From an uncultured Bacteroides sp. (GTDB taxonomy: Bacteria > Bacteroidota > Bacteroidia > Bacteroidales > Bacteroidaceae): a stretch of 7,009 nt of DNA. Under the pieces are notes generated by a model. It searched no databases and had not been told where the DNA came from. It was given only the letters and a program-made list of their open reading frames with translations. Below, one piece after another: positions 4,197-7,009 of the stretch (position 1 is its first letter; each line of letters starts with the position of its first letter). Made by a program: the position numbers and the translations under genes. The stretch covers positions 1 through 7,009 of the forward strand of contig URWP01000149.1 in assembly GCA_900551645.1 (NCBI GenBank), read 5' to 3'.

Positions 4197-7009
4197 TTAT
4201 TCCGGCATCAATACCAGCACGCGATAATTGTTCTGCTGCATCACTTCACTGACGAATTTTGAGATTTCTTCCGGTGTGATGGCCTGGATGGTCTGCTCAG
4301 CCTGCGCACATACCTCCGACTGTTTCAGTTCATTGCCGCCCATCATCGAGCACCAGTAACTGTTGGTGTGTTCATTCTCGGCATACTGTTTCACCATAAA
4401 CTCCTTCACCTTATTCAGTTCCTCTACCGGTGTTTCCTTGGCCAGTTTCTCGAATTCGTTACGGATGATTTCCAAAGCACGGTCCTTCTTCTCCGGCTTC
4501 ATCGGGAAAGCAGTCTGATAAACCACCGAAACTTCTGCCATTCTATCCTGAGACCCTAACAGCTGAATGCTGTAGACGGCTCCCTCCTTTTCGCGTACTT
4601 CGCTGATAAGACGGGTAGAGATAATCTGTCCCGACATGGAAGCAAGCAGTCTGTTCTTGAAAGAATACGGCATTTTTCCGCTGACGATAACGGCCGCACT
4701 ACCCTGTGGAACTTCCATCTTCATGGTAAATTCTTTGGACTCGTTACCGGCCTTGATTTCCAAAGCGCTATCATACTTGACTTCCGGTTTCTTTCCCTTT
4801 ACAGCAGGCAAAGAAGCGATGTACTGTTCGGCGAGTGATTTCAATTCAGCCTCATCAAAATTACCGCTGAATACGAAAGTAAAATCGGCGGCGTTAGCCA
4901 GTTGTTCACGGATGATACCGAGAATAGTATCACGGTTGGCCTTCTCGATGTCGGAAACTTCGAAGATATGCTTAGCGGAAGACGCATACAGGAATTCCTG
5001 CAATTTCTTCTGGAAGACAAAGTTCGGATCCAGTTCCTGATTCTTCAGCACTCCTGCATACAAGCTCTGCAAGGCAGCAAACTCATCGGCAGTCACATTC
5101 AGGCCTGTAAATGTCATGTAAAGCATTTCCATATAAGTCTTCAGGTCCTTCGGAGTCGTATTTCCCGACAGGCTGCGTGTATAGTCGTCCAATGCAAGTT
5201 GCAAAGAAACCTGTTTGCCAGCCAGTGCCTTGTTCAAATCAGCGTAAGTAAACTTACCCAATCCGTGCTGCATTGCCACTACCGGCAAGAAAAGCAAATC
5301 GGTAGTCTTGTCTGCACCGTAAACCGATGGACCGCCTTTGGCCACAGCCAGCATACTGATTTCGTCGGCCTTGAAATCGGTCTTCTTCACAATGACCTTC
5401 GCACCGTTCGAGAGAATCCATTCCTTGGCACCGAAATCGGCAAGCACATTTTCCTGTACGACCTTTCCGGCCTCCGGCAACTGACTGACAAGCGGTTCAT
5501 CCTTCACATTGTCCACGTATGGAGCAATCGTTTCGGCTGTCACCTTATCGAGTACAGCCTGAATATCCGCATCAGTCGGGCATACCAGTCCTTCACGTTC
5601 CGGCATCATACCGACAATGACCAAATTCTTGCCGGAAACCAACTGGGCATACAACTGATTCACGGCCTCTACCGGAATCTGATTGACAATCATACTCATC
5701 ATCTGATATTCGGTTTCGATACCCGGTATCGGAGTCTTGTCGAGGAAGTTACGTACATACGATTCTGCCAGCTTCTTGTTCTCCTGCTGGTTGCGGTTGT
5801 TGTAGGCCTTTTCAAGTTGTGACAGGTATTCACTCCGGCTGCGTGCGTATTCCGTGGCAGTAAATCCACCTCGCTGGGCACGCAAGACTTCCCGGTAAAC
5901 GGCTTCCACACCTTTCACGATGTCATCGCCCTTCGGAATGACGAAACACTGGTGTACCTTCTTGGTCTTCGACATCAGAAAATCTACATGATTGGCGACA
6001 GCCAACGAAAAGTTCGCATCCGGCTTCTGACTCAGTTCATGAAGTCTGCCGGTCATCATCATGTCCGCCATATCCATCAGGTATTCCGTAGTCAGATAAG
6101 CCAAAGTTCCTCTCAGTGAATCAGGCAGTACATCGTACTTGAACATCAGTTGGGCAACAGTCCGGTTCTGTTCCTTATCGGTACCGAAAGCAATGATGGG
6201 CTTTTCGTTATCGGCAACTGGAAAATATACCCTTTCTGCCGGATTCACAGGTTTCTCAATCTTGGAGAACAGTTCCTTGATTTTGCCTTCTATACGGTCT
6301 ACATCAATATCTCCCACTACTACGATTCCCTGAAGATCCGGACGATACCATTTCTCGTAATAGTCACGTAAAGCCTGATGCGGAAAATTATCCACCACTT
6401 CCATAGTACCGATAGGCAAACGATGACCGTACCGGCTGTCCGGATAGATTTCCGGAAGCAACTTTTCCAGGATTCTCATTTCCGGAGGAAGCTGGCTTCT
6501 CCATTCCTCGTGGATAACGGCACGTTCCTCGTCTATTTCCTTGCCATCGAGCAACAGGCCGTCTGCCCAATCAGACAAAATCATCAGGCAGGAATCCTGT
6601 ACGCCGATGCGCTCAGTAGGAACGCTGGAAATGCGATAAACAGTTTCATCTACACTGGTATAAGCATTCAGGGATATAAAAAATGCAGAATCTATTTCCA
6701 AAAGGTAGAAAGTTTCATCTACACTGGTATAAGCATTCAGGTTTTGTCCAAATTTCACACCTACAGATTCCAGCCATTTAACCATCGAATTTCCCGGGAA
6801 GTTTTTCGTTCCGTTGAAACACATGTGTTCCAGGAAATGTGCCAGCCCTCGCTGGTTGTCTTCTTCCAGAATGCTCCCTACTTTCTGAGCAATGTAGAAG
6901 TCTACCTGATTCTTGGGGTATTCATTGTGACGGATGTAATAAGTCAGTCCGTTGTCCAGTATACCGATTCTCACTTCCTTATCTACCGGAACAGAGGGCA
7001 TCTGTTGTG
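4197..7009 (-). CDS. M16-family zinc metalloprotease, 5' end cut by the window
   Basis: Large two-half M16 (pitrilysin-like) peptidase, predicted to degrade peptides in the periplasm. The frame is open to the right edge; the codons before the ATG at 7001 read QQ, as just after a signal peptide, so that ATG (residue 1 below) is probably not the start. Zinc motif HFLEH is at 55-59, with the distal glutamate in VIHEEW (E165/E166). The first half continues through YRPDLQGIVVVGDID, typical of M16; the second, non-catalytic half has REKEGAVY (R803, Y810), the usual substrate-binding R/Y pair. All expected catalytic elements are present. The oddity is a 23-residue in-frame insertion at about 88-110: LNAYTSVDET occurs at 88-97 and again at 111-120, the second copy leading into the normal VYRISSVPT. 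GC content (spot counts near 45-52%) is well above the genes to the left. Activity of the enlarged protein is uncertain. Confidence 0.93.
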   Translation of the reverse strand, partial: QQMPSVPVDKEVRIGILDNGLTYYIRHNEYPKNQVDFYIAQKVGSILEEDNQRGLAHFLEHMCFNGTKNFPGNSMVKWLESVGVKFGQNLNAYTSVDETFYLLEIDSAFFISLNAYTSVDETVYRISSVPTERIGVQDSCLMILSDWADGLLLDGKEIDEERAVIHEEWRSQLPPEMRILEKLLPEIYPDSRYGHRLPIGTMEVVDNFPHQALRDYYEKWYRPDLQGIVVVGDIDVDRIEGKIKELFSKIEKPVNPAERVYFPVADNEKPIIAFGTDKEQNRTVAQLMFKYDVLPDSLRGTLAYLTTEYLMDMADMMMTGRLHELSQKPDANFSLAVANHVDFLMSKTKKVHQCFVIPKGDDIVKGVEAVYREVLRAQRGGFTATEYARSRSEYLSQLEKAYNNRNQQENKKLAESYVRNFLDKTPIPGIETEYQMMSMIVNQIPVEAVNQLYAQLVSGKNLVIVGMMPEREGLVCPTDADIQAVLDKVTAETIAPYVDNVKDEPLVSQLPEAGKVVQENVLADFGAKEWILSNGAKVIVKKTDFKADEISMLAVAKGGPSVYGADKTTDLLFLPVVAMQHGLGKFTYADLNKALAGKQVSLQLALDDYTRSLSGNTTPKDLKTYMEMLYMTFTGLNVTADEFAALQSLYAGVLKNQELDPNFVFQKKLQEFLYASSAKHIFEVSDIEKANRDTILGIIREQLANAADFTFVFSGNFDEAELKSLAEQYIASLPAVKGKKPEVKYDSALEIKAGNESKEFTMKMEVPQGSAAVIVSGKMPYSFKNRLLASMSGQIISTRLISEVREKEGAVYSIQLLGSQDRMAEVSVVYQTAFPMKPEKKDRALEIIRNEFEKLAKETPVEELNKVKEFMVKQYAENEHTNSYWCSMMGGNELKQSEVCAQAEQTIQAITPEEISKFVSEVMQQNNYRVLVLMPE
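6642..6741 (-). repeat. 31-bp perfect direct repeat inside the protease gene
   Basis: Positions 6642-6672 and 6711-6741 are identical over 31 bases, beginning AGTTTCATCTACACTGG. They are separated by 38 unrelated bases (6673-6710). The period is 69 bases, exactly 23 codons, so the frame is kept. The 38-base spacer has 10 G or C (26%), much lower than the surrounding gene. Perfect identity between the copies suggests a recent event. Confidence 0.9.

Noticed and set aside
4636..5040. 134-residue plus-strand open frame
   Set aside because: It is antisense to the protease coding region with no recognisable motif.
4902..5822. 306-residue plus-strand open frame
   Set aside because: It lies wholly antisense to the well-supported M16 protease, and its translation shows no domain; it is a shadow frame.

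Overview
The window looks like Bacteroidales DNA, most likely Bacteroides or a close relative. It carries promoter boxes of the Bacteroides type (TTG, about 20 bases, TAnnTTTG), A-rich start contexts with little Shine-Dalgarno sequence, a TonB C-terminal domain with the Bacteroidetes-style PEFPGG and WKPG motifs, and a large periplasmic-type M16 zinc protease. All supported genes lie on the minus strand, so transcription runs from high to low coordinates. This assignment is inferred from sequence style; no search was run.

Right part (4197-7009): one M16-family (pitrilysin-like) metalloprotease gene, cut by the right edge just after its expected signal peptide. It keeps the HFLEH zinc motif, the distal glutamates and the C-terminal R/Y pair. 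It also carries an unusual in-frame 69-bp insertion that duplicates the NAYTSVDET strand next to the active site.

Middle (3651-4196): a 546-bp non-coding stretch. It holds an insertion-sequence-end-like string, one copy of a diverged direct repeat, a plausible promoter for the next operon, and a roughly 130-nt imperfect palindrome with a smaller hairpin beside it. Both structures would fall in the long 5' leader of the following genes.

Left part (159-3650): a tightly spaced, AT-richer set of envelope genes, read in this order: an SH3b-domain membrane protein, a small secreted protein, a TonB C-terminal-domain reading frame, and a large YD/RHS-like lipoprotein. The secreted protein and the TonB frame share one reading frame and are separated only by a single TAG. 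They look like one gene split by an amber codon (289 codons if that codon is read through). The four frames probably form one operon acting in the periplasm or at the outer membrane; their joint function is unknown.

Left edge (1-158): a second copy of the direct repeat, just after the lipoprotein stop, and a near-perfect Bacteroides promoter for a minus-strand gene that begins outside the window. The two repeat copies bracket the whole four-frame set, which suggests it may be an inserted cassette beside the more GC-rich protease gene.
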